64,000 nt of DNA. It comes from Kibdelosporangium persicum. GTDB lineage: Bacteria; Actinomycetota; Actinomycetes; Mycobacteriales; Pseudonocardiaceae. This document shows positions 44,146 through 52,907 of the stretch, piece after piece. The notes below the pieces were generated by a model, which saw nothing but the letters and a program-made list of their open reading frames with translations, did no database searches and was not told the origin of the DNA. The stretch spans positions 124,001-188,000 of the forward strand of contig NZ_JAAATY010000009.1 of assembly GCF_013280595.1 (NCBI RefSeq), in the 5' to 3' direction. The translations under genes and the position numbers were made by a program. The stretch's first letter is position 1. The number at the start of each line of letters is the position of its first letter.

Positions 44146-44930
44146 CAGAACTTCCTGTTCACCAGTACGGGCACGACCTTGCGCGCCTCGGTCACCTCGT
44201 CGGTGTTGATGTCGACGACCAGAAGGCCGGGCTCCGGGCCGAGTTGGTCACGGATCTCGCCGAGCGGCGACGCGACCAGGCTGTAGCCGATGCCGGTCGG
44301 TGCGTTGCCGGACGGCGCCTGGCCGACGGTCGCCGGGTTGGCCTGTCCACACGCGACAACAAAGGTGGTGGAGTCCAATGCCCGAGCCCGGGCGAGCAGT
44401 TCCCATTGCTCACGCTTTCCGGGACCGGCTCCCCAGGACGCGGGCACGACGGTGATCGTCGCGCCTTCGTCGGCCAGTCGCTGGAACAGCCCGGGGAAGC
44501 GGATGTCGTAGCACGTGGCGAAGCCGATCATCACGTCATCCACTTCGGACACGACAATCCGCTCGCCCGGCGCGACCGTCTTCGATTCGGCGAATCCGAA
44601 GGCGTCGAACAAGTGGATCTTGTCGTAGTACGTGTCGACGCCGCGGCCGGTGATCAACAACGTGTTGGTGACCCGGCCGTCCTGGCTCGGCGTGAACATC
44701 CCGGCCACGATCAGGACGCCCGCTTCCTCGGCGATCTCGCGCACGGCGGTCGCCCACGGGCCGTCGAGCGGCTCGGCGATCGGACCGAGCGGGATTCCGA
44801 ACCGCGCCATGGTCGCCTCGGGGAAGACCACGACCGAGGCGTCACCCGTTTGGCTGATCGTCTTCCGGATGTGGTCCAGGTTCCGCCGCGGATCTGTGTC
44901 CGCGGCGAACTGGCTCAACGCGATTCGCAT
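44145..44930 (-). CDS. Carbon-nitrogen hydrolase (nitrilase superfamily)
   Basis: A 261-residue amidase-type enzyme. The catalytic triad is visible: Glu in VFPEATMARFG, Lys in YYDKIHLFDAFGFAES and Cys in GFATCYDIRFPGLF. The closest family type is omega-amidase/deaminated glutathione amidase-like; substrate cannot be fixed. ATG at 44930 has GAGGTGATGG upstream. The gene is divergent from a GntR regulator across a 60-bp region with a palindrome, implying control by it. Confidence 0.88.
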   Translation of the reverse strand: MRIALSQFAADTDPRRNLDHIRKTISQTGDASVVVFPEATMARFGIPLGPIAEPLDGPWATAVREIAEEAGVLIVAGMFTPSQDGRVTNTLLITGRGVDTYYDKIHLFDAFGFAESKTVAPGERIVVSEVDDVMIGFATCYDIRFPGLFQRLADEGATITVVPASWGAGPGKREQWELLARARALDSTTFVVACGQANPATVGQAPSGNAPTGIGYSLVASPLGEIRDQLGPEPGLLVVDINTDEVTEARKVVPVLVNRKF

Positions 44931-44959
44931 CACCCATCACCTCGCACGGGTCTAATATT

Positions 44960-44980
44960 ACTTGTATACAACGTGTATGT
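44960..44980. promoter_or_regulatory. Operator for the GntR regulator, site 1
   Basis: ACTTGTATACAACGTGTATG contains the palindrome TTGTATACAA (44962-44971), which matches the TNGT...ACNA pattern of FadR/FCD regulators. It lies between the divergent amidase and GntR genes. The 11-mer ACTTGTATACA recurs in the second divergent region at 46905-46927. Confidence 0.6.
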
Positions 44981-44991
44981 AAGGAGTATTC

Positions 44992-45609
44992 ATGCGCGTC
45001 TCTGGCCGGGAGCGGGCGTACGAGTACGTGAAGAACGAACTGCTCGCCGATCCGGGCATGCAGGGCCAGTTCATCAACGAGCAGATCCTGGCCGACCGGC
45101 TCGGGGTGTCGCGCACGCCGATCCGTGAGGCGCTGCTCATGCTCGCCGCACAGCAGCTCGTCGAGCTCGTGCCCAAGCGCGGCGCGTACGTGGCGCCGAT
45201 GTCCGGCCGTGAGCTCAGCGAGCTGATCGAAGCTCGTGGCGTGATCGAGCGGCACGCGGCCACCTTCGCGTGCCAGGACGAGCCGGTCGCGCAGATGCGG
45301 GACGCCCTGGCCGCACAGCACCTGCTGAGGGACAGCGCCAAGGAGTTCATCGAGGCGGACACCCGCTTTCACACCGCGCTGGTGCGTTCGACCGGCAACG
45401 AGATCCTGACCAGGACGTACGAGGGCCTGCGCGACCGGCAACTGCGAGCGGGCATGATCGCGCTGGCCAACGTGCCCGGCCGCCAGGACAGCGTGCTCAG
45501 CGAACACGCCGCCATCGTGGACGCCCTGGCCGACAAGGACGTCGAGCGAGCCCGGGAGGCCATCGACGCCCACCTGCGAGAGACGCTGCGCATCCAGCTC
45601 ATGATTTGA
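44992..45609 (+). CDS. GntR-family regulator (FCD subgroup)
   Basis: A 205-residue regulator with a winged helix (NEQILADRLGVSRTPIREALLMLAAQQLVELVPKRGAYV) and an FCD metabolite/metal-binding domain (DTRFHTALVRSTGNEILTRTYEGLRDRQ; SEHAAIVDALADKD) with the three histidines of the metal-binding type. GGAG lies 8 nt before ATG. It very likely controls its own promoter, the amidase, the transporter and the DUF2848 gene through shared GTATAC sites. Its 3' end overlaps the convergent MFS gene by 11 bp. Confidence 0.92.
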   Translation: MRVSGRERAYEYVKNELLADPGMQGQFINEQILADRLGVSRTPIREALLMLAAQQLVELVPKRGAYVAPMSGRELSELIEARGVIERHAATFACQDEPVAQMRDALAAQHLLRDSAKEFIEADTRFHTALVRSTGNEILTRTYEGLRDRQLRAGMIALANVPGRQDSVLSEHAAIVDALADKDVERAREAIDAHLRETLRIQLMI

Positions 45610-46876
45610 CCGGATCACGGCCGAGCGCAAGCCCGATCACCGTGATCACGGCCGTCACCGCGATGTACCCGCCGATCGCCGGCCAACTGCCTGTCCACGA
45701 CAGCAAGGCCGTGAACAGCAGCGGCGCGACCGCGCCGCCGATCAGCCCGGCCAGCGTGTACGCCATCGAGCTTCCCGTGTAGCGCAGTCGCTCCGAGAAC
45801 TGCTCGGTGACGAACGCGGCCTGCGGGCCGTACATCGCCGAGTGCAGCACCAACGCGACGATCACGCCCAGGATCAGCAGGCCGACCGAACCGCCGGAGA
45901 TCATCGGGAAGAACACCCACGGCCACACCGCCGCGCCGATCGTCGCGACCAGGTAGACCTTGCGCCGGTTGATCCGGTCGGACAGCGCGCCGAACGCGGG
46001 GATCAGCACGAGTTGCAGCGCCGAGCCGAGCAGGACCGCCGCCATGCCCCAGCCGCGCGAGATGTTCAGGCGTTGCGTGGCGTAGGTCAGGACGAACACA
46101 GTGAACAGGGCATAGTGGACATCCGGGCAGACCCGGGAGAAGACGCCCGCCAGCAATGCGCGCTTCTCATATCGGAACACCTCGCTGATCGGCGCGCTCG
46201 GCCGTTCGCCGTGCGCCTCGATCGCCTTGAAAACCGGCGTTTCCTCCAGCCGGACACGAATCCACAGTCCGAACGCGATCAGCACGGCGGACAGCAGGAA
46301 CGCCAGCCGCCAGCCCCAGCCGATGAACTGCTCGTCGGTGAGCACCGCGCCGAGCAGCGCCAGCACACCGTTGGCCATCAGGTTGCCCGCGGGTGGGCCG
46401 ACCTGGGCGGCCGACGCCCAGAAACCGCGTTTCGCCGGATCGCCGAACTCGCTGGACAGCAGCACCGCGCCGCCCCACTCGCCGCCGATTCCCACCCCCT
46501 GGGCGAACCGCAGCAGCACCAGCAAAACCGCAGCCGTCGCGCCGATCGTGGCGTAGGTTGGCAGCAGTCCGATGAGGAACGTGGCCAGCCCGGTCAGCAC
46601 AAGCGTGATCACCAGGACCCGCTTGCGGCCGATCACGTCCCCGAGTCGGCCGAAGACGAATCCGCCGAGCGGCCGGGCCACGTACCCGACCGCGTAAGTC
46701 GAGAACGCGAGCATCGTGCTGGCCAGTGGATCATCGCCGGGGAAGAACAGCGGGCCGAAGATGGTCGCCGACGCCACCGAGTACGCCGCGAAGTCGTACC
46801 ACTCGAGCGAGGTGCCCGACAGGCTCGCGGTGAACGCGCGCCACAGGGAGCGCTTGTCAACAGTCACGGAAGTCAT
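45599..46876 (-). CDS. MFS transporter, metabolite:H+ symporter (MHS) family
   Basis: A 425-residue, 12-helix carrier. The N-terminal SLSGTSLEWYDFAAYSVASATIFGPLFFP and YAVGYVARPLGGFVFGRLGDVIGRK motifs are diagnostic for MHS symporters, which import dicarboxylates, betaine, shikimate or aromatic acids with protons. ATG at 46876 with GGAGGTG sets the start. It is divergent from the DUF2848 gene across a GntR-type operator, so it probably imports that pathway's substrate. Confidence 0.93.
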   Translation of the reverse strand: MTSVTVDKRSLWRAFTASLSGTSLEWYDFAAYSVASATIFGPLFFPGDDPLASTMLAFSTYAVGYVARPLGGFVFGRLGDVIGRKRVLVITLVLTGLATFLIGLLPTYATIGATAAVLLVLLRFAQGVGIGGEWGGAVLLSSEFGDPAKRGFWASAAQVGPPAGNLMANGVLALLGAVLTDEQFIGWGWRLAFLLSAVLIAFGLWIRVRLEETPVFKAIEAHGERPSAPISEVFRYEKRALLAGVFSRVCPDVHYALFTVFVLTYATQRLNISRGWGMAAVLLGSALQLVLIPAFGALSDRINRRKVYLVATIGAAVWPWVFFPMISGGSVGLLILGVIVALVLHSAMYGPQAAFVTEQFSERLRYTGSSMAYTLAGLIGGAVAPLLFTALLSWTGSWPAIGGYIAVTAVITVIGLALGRDPVKS

Positions 46877-46904
46877 GTCGCACCTCCTGGATTCTGTCGC
46901 ATAT

Positions 46905-46927
46905 CGTATGTATACAAGTCGTATACG
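46905..46927. promoter_or_regulatory. Operator for the GntR regulator, site 2
   Basis: Between the divergent MFS and DUF2848 genes, TGTATACAAGT and GTATACG stand 10 bp apart. On the minus strand the core reads ACTTGTATACA, identical to site 1. This ties the transporter and DUF2848 gene to the same regulator. Confidence 0.58.
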
Positions 46928-46947
46928 CAAGGTATAAGGAGGTGCCG

Positions 46948-47625
46948 GTGCTGCACTTCAGCCTGCCTGACGGCCATCGGGTGGCCGTCGAGGTGCGCGC
47001 GTTGCTCAACGCGGGATTCGCCGGCCGCAGCCAGGACGACGTGGCCGAACACGTCGCCGAACTGGCCGCGCTGGGCGTTCCGGCACCGACCAAGACGCCG
47101 TGCCTGTATCCGATCGCGCCCTATCTGGCCTTGCAGTCCGGCGAGGTCTACGCCCAGCACACCCGCACGTCGGGTGAGGCCGAGTGGGCGATCGTGATCA
47201 CCAGGGACGAGGTGCTGCTCACCGTCGCCTGCGACCACACCGACCGGGACCTGGAAGTCCACGGCGTCGCGTGGAGCAAACAGGCCGCACCCGACATGCT
47301 CGGCCGCCAGGCCTGGCGCCTGGCCGACGTGGCCGACCGGATCGACGACCTGACGCTGACCGCGTGGGTGCGCAGCGACAGCGAATGGACCGAGATCCAG
47401 GCGGGCACGTGCGGGGAGTTGTTACCCCCGCAGTACTGGATCGACGTGCTGCACGACCAGAAACTGCACATCCCCGGCACGGTGCTGCTCTCCGGGACCA
47501 TCCCGATGAAGAAGGGCGTCAACCAGTTCGCCGACGAGTGGCGGGTGGAACTCGGCGACCCGTTGACCGGGCGCACCATCTCCACGGAGTACCACATCAG
47601 AAGGCTCCCCGACCCGATCGCTTGA
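46948..47625 (+). CDS. DUF2848 family protein
   Basis: A 225-residue protein resembling DUF2848, related to the fumarylacetoacetase-like fold. Visible pieces are TKTPCLYPIAPYLALQ, EAEWAIVITRDEVLLTVACDHTDRDLEVHGV, DEWRVELGDPLTGRTI. GTG at 46948 is preferred because AAGGAGG is 7 nt upstream; the GTG six bases earlier is too close. Such proteins are found in catabolic clusters with amidases. A role in breaking down the imported acid or amide is likely but unproven. Confidence 0.75.
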   Translation: MLHFSLPDGHRVAVEVRALLNAGFAGRSQDDVAEHVAELAALGVPAPTKTPCLYPIAPYLALQSGEVYAQHTRTSGEAEWAIVITRDEVLLTVACDHTDRDLEVHGVAWSKQAAPDMLGRQAWRLADVADRIDDLTLTAWVRSDSEWTEIQAGTCGELLPPQYWIDVLHDQKLHIPGTVLLSGTIPMKKGVNQFADEWRVELGDPLTGRTISTEYHIRRLPDPIA

Positions 47626-47697
47626 GTTAGGGTTGATCGCGGAGCGCCGGGAAGTCTGGTCGGCAACGGTTGAGTGCTACCAACTTCCAGGAGTGAG

Positions 47698-48858
47698 ATG
47701 CGACGCGGCCCGGTCAGCGAGTTCGCCAGATATCTGCGTATCGAGACCGTCGGCGGGATGATCCTGCTCGGCGCGACAGCGGTGGCGCTGGTCCTGGCCA
47801 ACTCCCCCACTCGCGGCGCCTACGAGGCGGTGCGGGACTTCCACATCTGGGAACTCTCGGTCGGCGACTGGGCCAAGGACGGCCTGCTCGCCCTGTTCTT
47901 CTTCGTCGCCGGGCTCGAACTCAAGCGTGAACTCGTGGTCGGCGAACTGTCCCGGTTCAAGGCCGCGATCCTGCCGGTGATCGCCGCGACCGGCGGCATG
48001 ATCGTCCCGATCGGCGTCGCGCTGGCGGTCGGCTGGGGCGCGCCGGGAATCGACCAGGCTTGGGCGGTTCCGGCGGCGACCGACATCGCCTTCGCGTTGG
48101 GCGTGCTCAGCCTCACCGCGTCCGGCCTGCCCAGCAGCGCCCGCGTCTTCCTGTTGAGCCTCGCGGTGGTCGACGACCTCGGCGCGATCATCATCATCGC
48201 GCTCCTGTTCACGGCGAAGTTCAACCTGGCAGCCGCCGCGGCCGCGATCGTCCTGCTCGCGCTTTACGCCTACCTGCAACACAAACGAATCCGGTCGTCG
48301 TGGTTGTACGTGCCGATCGCGCTCGGCACGTGGTTCGCCGTGCACGAGTCCGGTGTGCACGCGACCATCGCGGGCGTCGCCCTTGGCCTGTTGACCAGGG
48401 TCAAGAAAGACTCCTACGAGCGGGACGCGCCCGGCATCCGCCTCGAACACCGGCTCCAGCCGTGGTCCGCCGGGCTCGCCGTGCCGGTGTTCGCGCTGTT
48501 CGCCGCCGGAGTCCCGGTCTCGCCGGACGCGCTCGGCCAGATGCTGGACGACCGGGTCGCCGTCGCGGTGATCGCCGGTCTGCTGGTCGGCAAGCTCGTC
48601 GGGATCTTCGGCGCGACGTTCGCCGCGGTCCGGCTCAAACTCGCGGTCCTGCCCAACGACCTGGGCTGGCGTGACATGGCCGCGGTCTCGATGCTCGGCG
48701 GCGTCGGGTTCACCGTCAGCCTGCTGATCGCGGATCTCGCGCTGGACGGCGGCGCGGCCGAGCGGGTGAAGGCCGCCGTCCTGCTGGCTTCGGCGGTCGC
48801 GTCCTTGCTGGCCGCGGCGATGTTGGTGCGGCGCAGCCGGGCACGCCGGGCCGCCTGA
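47698..48858 (+). CDS. nhaA: Na+/H+ antiporter NhaA
   Basis: A 386-residue membrane antiporter with about 12 helices. The cation-binding pair is VVDDLGAIIIIALL, and other motifs are FFFVAGLELKRE, PAATDIAFALGVL and GVGFTVSLLIADLAL. It exchanges sodium for protons to control pH and salt. ATG at 47698 follows CAGGAG. The next gene follows 24 bp later and may be co-transcribed. Confidence 0.94.
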   Translation: MRRGPVSEFARYLRIETVGGMILLGATAVALVLANSPTRGAYEAVRDFHIWELSVGDWAKDGLLALFFFVAGLELKRELVVGELSRFKAAILPVIAATGGMIVPIGVALAVGWGAPGIDQAWAVPAATDIAFALGVLSLTASGLPSSARVFLLSLAVVDDLGAIIIIALLFTAKFNLAAAAAAIVLLALYAYLQHKRIRSSWLYVPIALGTWFAVHESGVHATIAGVALGLLTRVKKDSYERDAPGIRLEHRLQPWSAGLAVPVFALFAAGVPVSPDALGQMLDDRVAVAVIAGLLVGKLVGIFGATFAAVRLKLAVLPNDLGWRDMAAVSMLGGVGFTVSLLIADLALDGGAAERVKAAVLLASAVASLLAAAMLVRRSRARRAA

Positions 48859-48882
48859 CCGCCCCCATGGCACGATGACCAG

Positions 48883-49365
48883 GTGACGAGTGCGCAGCAG
48901 AACGACCGTGCAGGCGCGGGACTGCCACAGGTCCCGTCAATTCCGTTGACCGAGGACCGGATCGGTCTGCCCCCCGGCGACCAGTCGATCGGCGCGCTGG
49001 TCAAGGACGCGACCACGCACCTGTCCACGCTGGTGCGGGCGGAGATCGAGCTGGCCAAGATCGAGATCTCGCGGGACGTCAAACGAGGTCTGCGCGGCAG
49101 CGTCTTCTTCATCATCGCCCTGGTGGTGCTGCTGTTCAGCCTGTACTTCCCGTTCATCGCGCTGGCCGAGGGGCTGGCCGAACTCGGCCTGCAACGCTGG
49201 CTCGGGTTCCTGATCACCTGGGGCGTGATGCTGCTGATCGTGGGTCTCTTCGGCTACCTCGGGTACCGCAAGGTGCGCGGGATCAAGGGACCGCGCCGCA
49301 CGATCAAGACAGCCCAGGACACCGTGGCCGCGCTCAAACGCGACAGTGATGAGAAGCGATCCTGA
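48883..49365 (+). CDS. Phage-holin-family (DUF1469) membrane protein
   Basis: A 160-residue protein with a disordered N terminus, an amphipathic helix (GALVKDATTHLSTLVRAEIELAKIEISRDVKRG) and two membrane helices (VFFIIALVVLLFSLYFPF; WLGFLITWGVMLLIVGLFGYLGY). It matches the DUF1469/Rv3669-like family, associated with envelope or lipid functions despite the holin name. It overlaps the next gene by 17-20 bp, so the two are co-translated. The pair order is as in mycobacteria. Confidence 0.85.
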   Translation: MTSAQQNDRAGAGLPQVPSIPLTEDRIGLPPGDQSIGALVKDATTHLSTLVRAEIELAKIEISRDVKRGLRGSVFFIIALVVLLFSLYFPFIALAEGLAELGLQRWLGFLITWGVMLLIVGLFGYLGYRKVRGIKGPRRTIKTAQDTVAALKRDSDEKRS

Positions 49366-50290
49366 TCCGTCTACGGTCCGTGTCGACGGTCCGTGGGCAC
49401 ACCGCGACGTCCACGCCAACGGGATAAGCCTGCACGTCGCCGAGACCGGCGAGGGCCCGCTCGTGCTGATGCTGCACGGGTTCGGCGAGTTCTGGTGGAC
49501 CTGGCGTCACCAGCTCACCGCGCTGAGCGACGCGGGATACCGCGCGGTCGCCGTTGATCTGCGAGGATACGGCGACTCCGACAAGCCGCCGCGCGGTTAC
49601 GACGCGTGGACGCTCGCGGGCGACGTGGGCGGTCTGATCAAAGCCTTGGGCGAACGCAAGGCACACGTCATCGGCCACGGTTGGGGCGGCCTGCTCGCGT
49701 GGTCCGCGGCGGCGTTGCATCCCCGGCTCGTGCACTCGGTCGTCGCTGTCAGCGCGCCGCACCCGCTCGCGTTGCGGCGCCAGATCCGCCGAACCGCGTT
49801 GCGCCGCAAGGAGAACAACCAGGCACGCGCGATCGGGACGCTGTTTCGCGCGCAGATCCCGATGTACCCGGAACGCAAACTCGTCCGGGACGACGCGATC
49901 GAGCTCGAACAGCTGATGCGCCTGTGGGCCGGCCGCGGATGGGCCGACAGCACGGATTTCACCGCCGCCGTCGAGCGCTACAAGAACGCCGTCCAGATCC
50001 GGGGCGTGGCGTTCTCCGCGATGGAGTACTACCGGTGGGCCGTCCGGGCGCAGATCCGCAGCGAAGGCCGCCGGTTCGCCGAGGCGCTCGACAAGCCGAT
50101 CCCGGTGCCGTCACTGCGGATTCACGGCGCCAGGGACCCGTTGATGCTCGTGGCCACCGCCCGCGCGTCGCAGCGATGGCTGGACCCCCGGGCGCCGCTG
50201 CACGTGCTCGCCGAAGCCGGGCACTACCCGCACGAGGAAGCGCCCGACAGCGTCAACAAGACCCTGAAGTCCTGGCTCTCGAACGGTTAG
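49349..50290 (+). CDS. Alpha/beta hydrolase, EphE-like (nucleophile missing)
   Basis: A 313-residue alpha/beta-hydrolase of the epoxide hydrolase group. HGFGEFWWTWRHQ supplies the oxyanion HG motif, DLRGYGDSDKPP is the family strand and GHYPHEE contains the base histidine. The nucleophile elbow reads GHGWGG: glycine stands where epoxide hydrolases have aspartate (GHDWGG). Classical hydrolysis is thus unlikely and it may have another role. It corresponds to Rv3670 (ephE) by position, and overlaps the holin-family gene. Confidence 0.85.
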   Translation: MRSDPDPSTVRVDGPWAHRDVHANGISLHVAETGEGPLVLMLHGFGEFWWTWRHQLTALSDAGYRAVAVDLRGYGDSDKPPRGYDAWTLAGDVGGLIKALGERKAHVIGHGWGGLLAWSAAALHPRLVHSVVAVSAPHPLALRRQIRRTALRRKENNQARAIGTLFRAQIPMYPERKLVRDDAIELEQLMRLWAGRGWADSTDFTAAVERYKNAVQIRGVAFSAMEYYRWAVRAQIRSEGRRFAEALDKPIPVPSLRIHGARDPLMLVATARASQRWLDPRAPLHVLAEAGHYPHEEAPDSVNKTLKSWLSNG

Positions 50291-50478
50291 GCCGTGTATC
50301 GATGTCCCCGTTCGATGAGAGTCTGCCCCGGCCGGAGGCCGGAGTCGGCTCGGTGGGGTGGTTCCTGGCGTCGCTGCGGGAACGCCGCGAATACTGGTTG
50401 TCTTTGGGCGTTTCCGCAGTGGCGCCAGGGGCCGCATCCGGCCCGGCTATCGCGAACGGGGCTTTGATACACGGCCTA
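50288..50478. repeat. Large palindrome spanning the ephE/marP gap
   Basis: TAGGCCGTGTATC (50288-50300) pairs with GATACACGGCCTA (50466-50478), including the stop codons of both convergent genes. Inside, CCCCGTTCG pairs with CGAACGGGG, and CCTGGCG...CTGCGG...AACGC with GCGTT...CCGCAG...CGCCAGG. The 190-bp region therefore folds as one branched hairpin. A bidirectional terminator or a MITE-like insertion are the two explanations. Confidence 0.75.
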
Positions 50479-51660
50479 GGCCGCGCAGGCGCCGGTGTCG
50501 ACCCGGCGGGTCAGCCGTGGCGCCTGCTGCACCTCGTCCGAGACCTCCTTGGCGGTCAACACGAAACCCGTCTCGTCGTCGTCCACCGCGGCACCGAACA
50601 CGACACCCACCACGTTGCCGTTCGGGTCGACCAGCGGGCCGCCGGAGTTACCGCTCTGCACCTTGGCGCGGACCGTGAACACGTCCCTGGTGACGGTGTT
50701 GGCGTCGTAGATGTCCGGGCCACGCAGGTTGATGCGCTCACGGATTCGTGAGGCCGACGCGGTGTACGGGCCGTCCAGCGGATAGCCGAGCACAATCGTG
50801 GAGTCGCCCTTGGCGGCGTCCTGCGGCGCGAACGGCAGCGGCCTGGCGTTGAGCTCCGGCACGGACAGGATCGCCACGTCCACCGAGGGGTCGTAGAGCA
50901 CCACACGGGCGTCGAGCTGGCCACCGTCGGTCTCGACCGACACCTGGTCGGTACCGGCGACCACGTGCGCGTTGGTCATCACGCGCTGCGGCGAGATCAC
51001 GAACCCGGTGCCTTCCAGGGCACGGGAGCACGACTGCGCCCGCGCGTGGATCTTCAGCACGCTCGGCCGGACCCGCTGAACCACCGGGCTGGACTGCAAC
51101 GCCGGGTCCGGCGGACCGGTGTCGACCAGCGGCGTCTGCGAGAACGGCCCCATCACACTGGGGAAACCCGAATCGTCCAGCAGCTTCTTCACGCCGTTGG
51201 GCAGCTTCTCGGCGCCCGGCGGCATGATGTCGTCCACGCCGCCCAGCACGACCGAACCGCGGATCGCCTGCGCCAGACCGGGCAACCCGGTGACCGTGGT
51301 CAGCGGCACCGCGATGATCCACGCGACCACGAAGACGACAACGCCCTGCACGAGCGCGCCGAGAATGCTTTCCACCGGCGTCAGGTTCGGCGTCTTCATC
51401 TTGCGCCGCAGCGTTCTGCCTACCCATACCCCGGCTGTCTCACCGAGCGCGACGAGGAAGACCACGATCGCGATGAAGAACGCCGCTCGCGTGGCGAAGT
51501 TCGTGAAGTTCTCCACGACGAGCGGAGCGACGATGGCGCCGAGCACCAGTCCGGCGAAGACGCCGATCAGGGCCGGCAGCGCGATCACGACGCCCTGGCG
51601 CGCACCGGAAATCGCGGCCAGCACCACCAGCGCCAGCACCAGCACGTCGACCCAGTTCAA
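50476..51660 (-). CDS. marP: Membrane serine protease MarP
   Basis: A 394-residue protein: a CvpA-like four-helix membrane domain (residues ~1-115), a periplasmic linker, and a chymotrypsin-fold protease. The catalytic triad lies in TNAHVV (His), DPSVDVAIL (Asp) and QSGNSGGPL (Ser), and two cysteines flank the protease (AQSCSRAL; TGACAA). In M. tuberculosis Rv3671c this enzyme maintains pH in acid and processes wall hydrolases. The TTG start at 51660 is preceded by GGAGGAG and overlaps the operon just after the NUDIX stop. Confidence 0.95.
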   Translation of the reverse strand: MNWVDVLVLALVVLAAISGARQGVVIALPALIGVFAGLVLGAIVAPLVVENFTNFATRAAFFIAIVVFLVALGETAGVWVGRTLRRKMKTPNLTPVESILGALVQGVVVFVVAWIIAVPLTTVTGLPGLAQAIRGSVVLGGVDDIMPPGAEKLPNGVKKLLDDSGFPSVMGPFSQTPLVDTGPPDPALQSSPVVQRVRPSVLKIHARAQSCSRALEGTGFVISPQRVMTNAHVVAGTDQVSVETDGGQLDARVVLYDPSVDVAILSVPELNARPLPFAPQDAAKGDSTIVLGYPLDGPYTASASRIRERINLRGPDIYDANTVTRDVFTVRAKVQSGNSGGPLVDPNGNVVGVVFGAAVDDDETGFVLTAKEVSDEVQQAPRLTRRVDTGACAA

Positions 51661-51663
51661 GCT

Positions 51664-52347
51664 TCACTCCTCCGGACGGGTAGACCGCCACGCTACGTCA
51701 AGTTCCCGTACATCGGTCGTGTCCCACGGCACTTCCCAGCCGCCGACGGCCAGCACGAGCGTCAGCAACGCCGCCGTGAAACCCCAGACCAGCATGCCCG
51801 GCGCCGAGAACGCGGGACCGGTGAACCCCGACGGGTGGCGGACCATGAACCGGTTCGCCGGGTTCGCGAGGTGATCAAGGGGAATCCGGGCGACCGCCGC
51901 GGTCTCCGCCGGGTCGACCGCCCGGACCGGCGCCGGGGTGTGCCAGTACGCGAGCACCGGCGTGACCAGGAACTTCGAAACGGGCACATACAGCGCGGGC
52001 ATCAGCGCGACAGGCAGGACACCGCCGGGCAGCACGCCGGTCTCCTCCGCCGCCTCACGCAGCGCGGTGCCGATCGGGAAGTCGTCGCCCTCGTCGGCCT
52101 TCCCGCCGGGGAACGCCACCTGGCCCGCGTGCGAGCCCAGCGCGTCCGACCGCAGTAACAGCAACACATCCGGCCCGTCGGGACCTTCCCCGAGCAGGAC
52201 CAGCACCGCCGCGTCCCGTGCGATCACGTGGTCCGGCGGGGCGAGCCCGCGGAACATCTCGACGTCCAGGTCCCTGGTGCCCTCGACGAGCTTGCTCATC
52301 CAGTGCGGGACGTCGGCCGGATCGACCAGCGGACCGTGGGAGGTCAC
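51664..52347 (-). CDS. NUDIX hydrolase, CoA pyrophosphatase type
   Basis: A 227-residue enzyme. The Nudix box is GGKADEGDDFPIGTALREAAEETGVLPG with the three catalytic glutamates, and the preceding LLRSDALGSHAGQVAFPGG is the coenzyme A diphosphatase (NudL/YeaB) signature. It probably hydrolyses CoA or its derivatives. GTG at 52347 overlaps the thioredoxin stop (GTGA). It is in the nth-tlpA-nudL-marP operon, the same order as Rv3674c-Rv3671c. Confidence 0.92.
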   Translation of the reverse strand: MTSHGPLVDPADVPHWMSKLVEGTRDLDVEMFRGLAPPDHVIARDAAVLVLLGEGPDGPDVLLLLRSDALGSHAGQVAFPGGKADEGDDFPIGTALREAAEETGVLPGGVLPVALMPALYVPVSKFLVTPVLAYWHTPAPVRAVDPAETAAVARIPLDHLANPANRFMVRHPSGFTGPAFSAPGMLVWGFTAALLTLVLAVGGWEVPWDTTDVRELDVAWRSTRPEE

Positions 52348-52907
52348 TGCCCCACCGCCCTGCGCACGTCCGCCACAGACTTGAACACGCGTGGATCGTT
52401 GACGAAGTTCACCGTCCCCTGGGCGTCGATCACATAGGACGCGGGCAGGATGGCCGGCACCTTCAGCGCCCTGCGGACCGAGTTGTCGCCGTCGAGCAGG
52501 GCGGGCACGCGCACGTTGAGGTTCGTCAGCATCGCGATGGCGGTCGTCTGGTCGCTTTCGACGGCCAGGGTCACGACCGGGATGGCCCCGGGTTCGGCCG
52601 CGTACGCCGCAAGCACCGGGAGTTCTTCCTGGCAGGGCGCGCACCACGTGGCCCAGACGTTCACCAGCACCGGACCGGCAAACGCTTGCGCGACGTCCGC
52701 GACACCGCCGTCGGCCAGGCACGTCGCCTTCAGGCCCTGCATGGTCTCCAGCGCGACGCCCTGACGTGAGCACGTCGGCAGATCGGTCTTGATCGGCTCC
52801 GGCGGCGGCGCGGCCTGCGGCTTCTCCTCGTCACGCGGCCAGAACGCGATCGCACCGGCCACGACCAGGACCAGCGCGACTATCGCCCAACGGATCTTGA
52901 CGCTCAA
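52344..52907 (-). CDS. TlpA/ResA-like thioredoxin, membrane-anchored
   Basis: A 187-residue protein with an N-terminal signal anchor ([19 protein letters not shown]) and a thioredoxin fold with WATWCAPC as active site and a cis-proline in [12 protein letters not shown]. Two extra cysteines (TCSRQG; TCLADG) may make a structural disulfide. It would reduce disulfides outside the membrane, for cytochrome maturation or envelope stress. The TTG start at 52907 overlaps the nth stop (TTGA), so the genes are co-translated. Confidence 0.9.
   Translation of the reverse strand: MSVKIRWAIVALVLVVAGAIAFWPRDEEKPQAAPPPEPIKTDLPTCSRQGVALETMQGLKATCLADGGVADVAQAFAGPVLVNVWATWCAPCQEELPVLAAYAAEPGAIPVVTLAVESDQTTAIAMLTNLNVRVPALLDGDNSVRRALKVPAILPASYVIDAQGTVNFVNDPRVFKSVADVRRAVGQ

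Noticed and set aside
50305-50475. Possible small protein starting ATGTCCCCGTTCG between ephE and marP
   Set aside because: It runs into marP antisense without its own stop before it, lacks a ribosome site, and the whole region is a palindrome.
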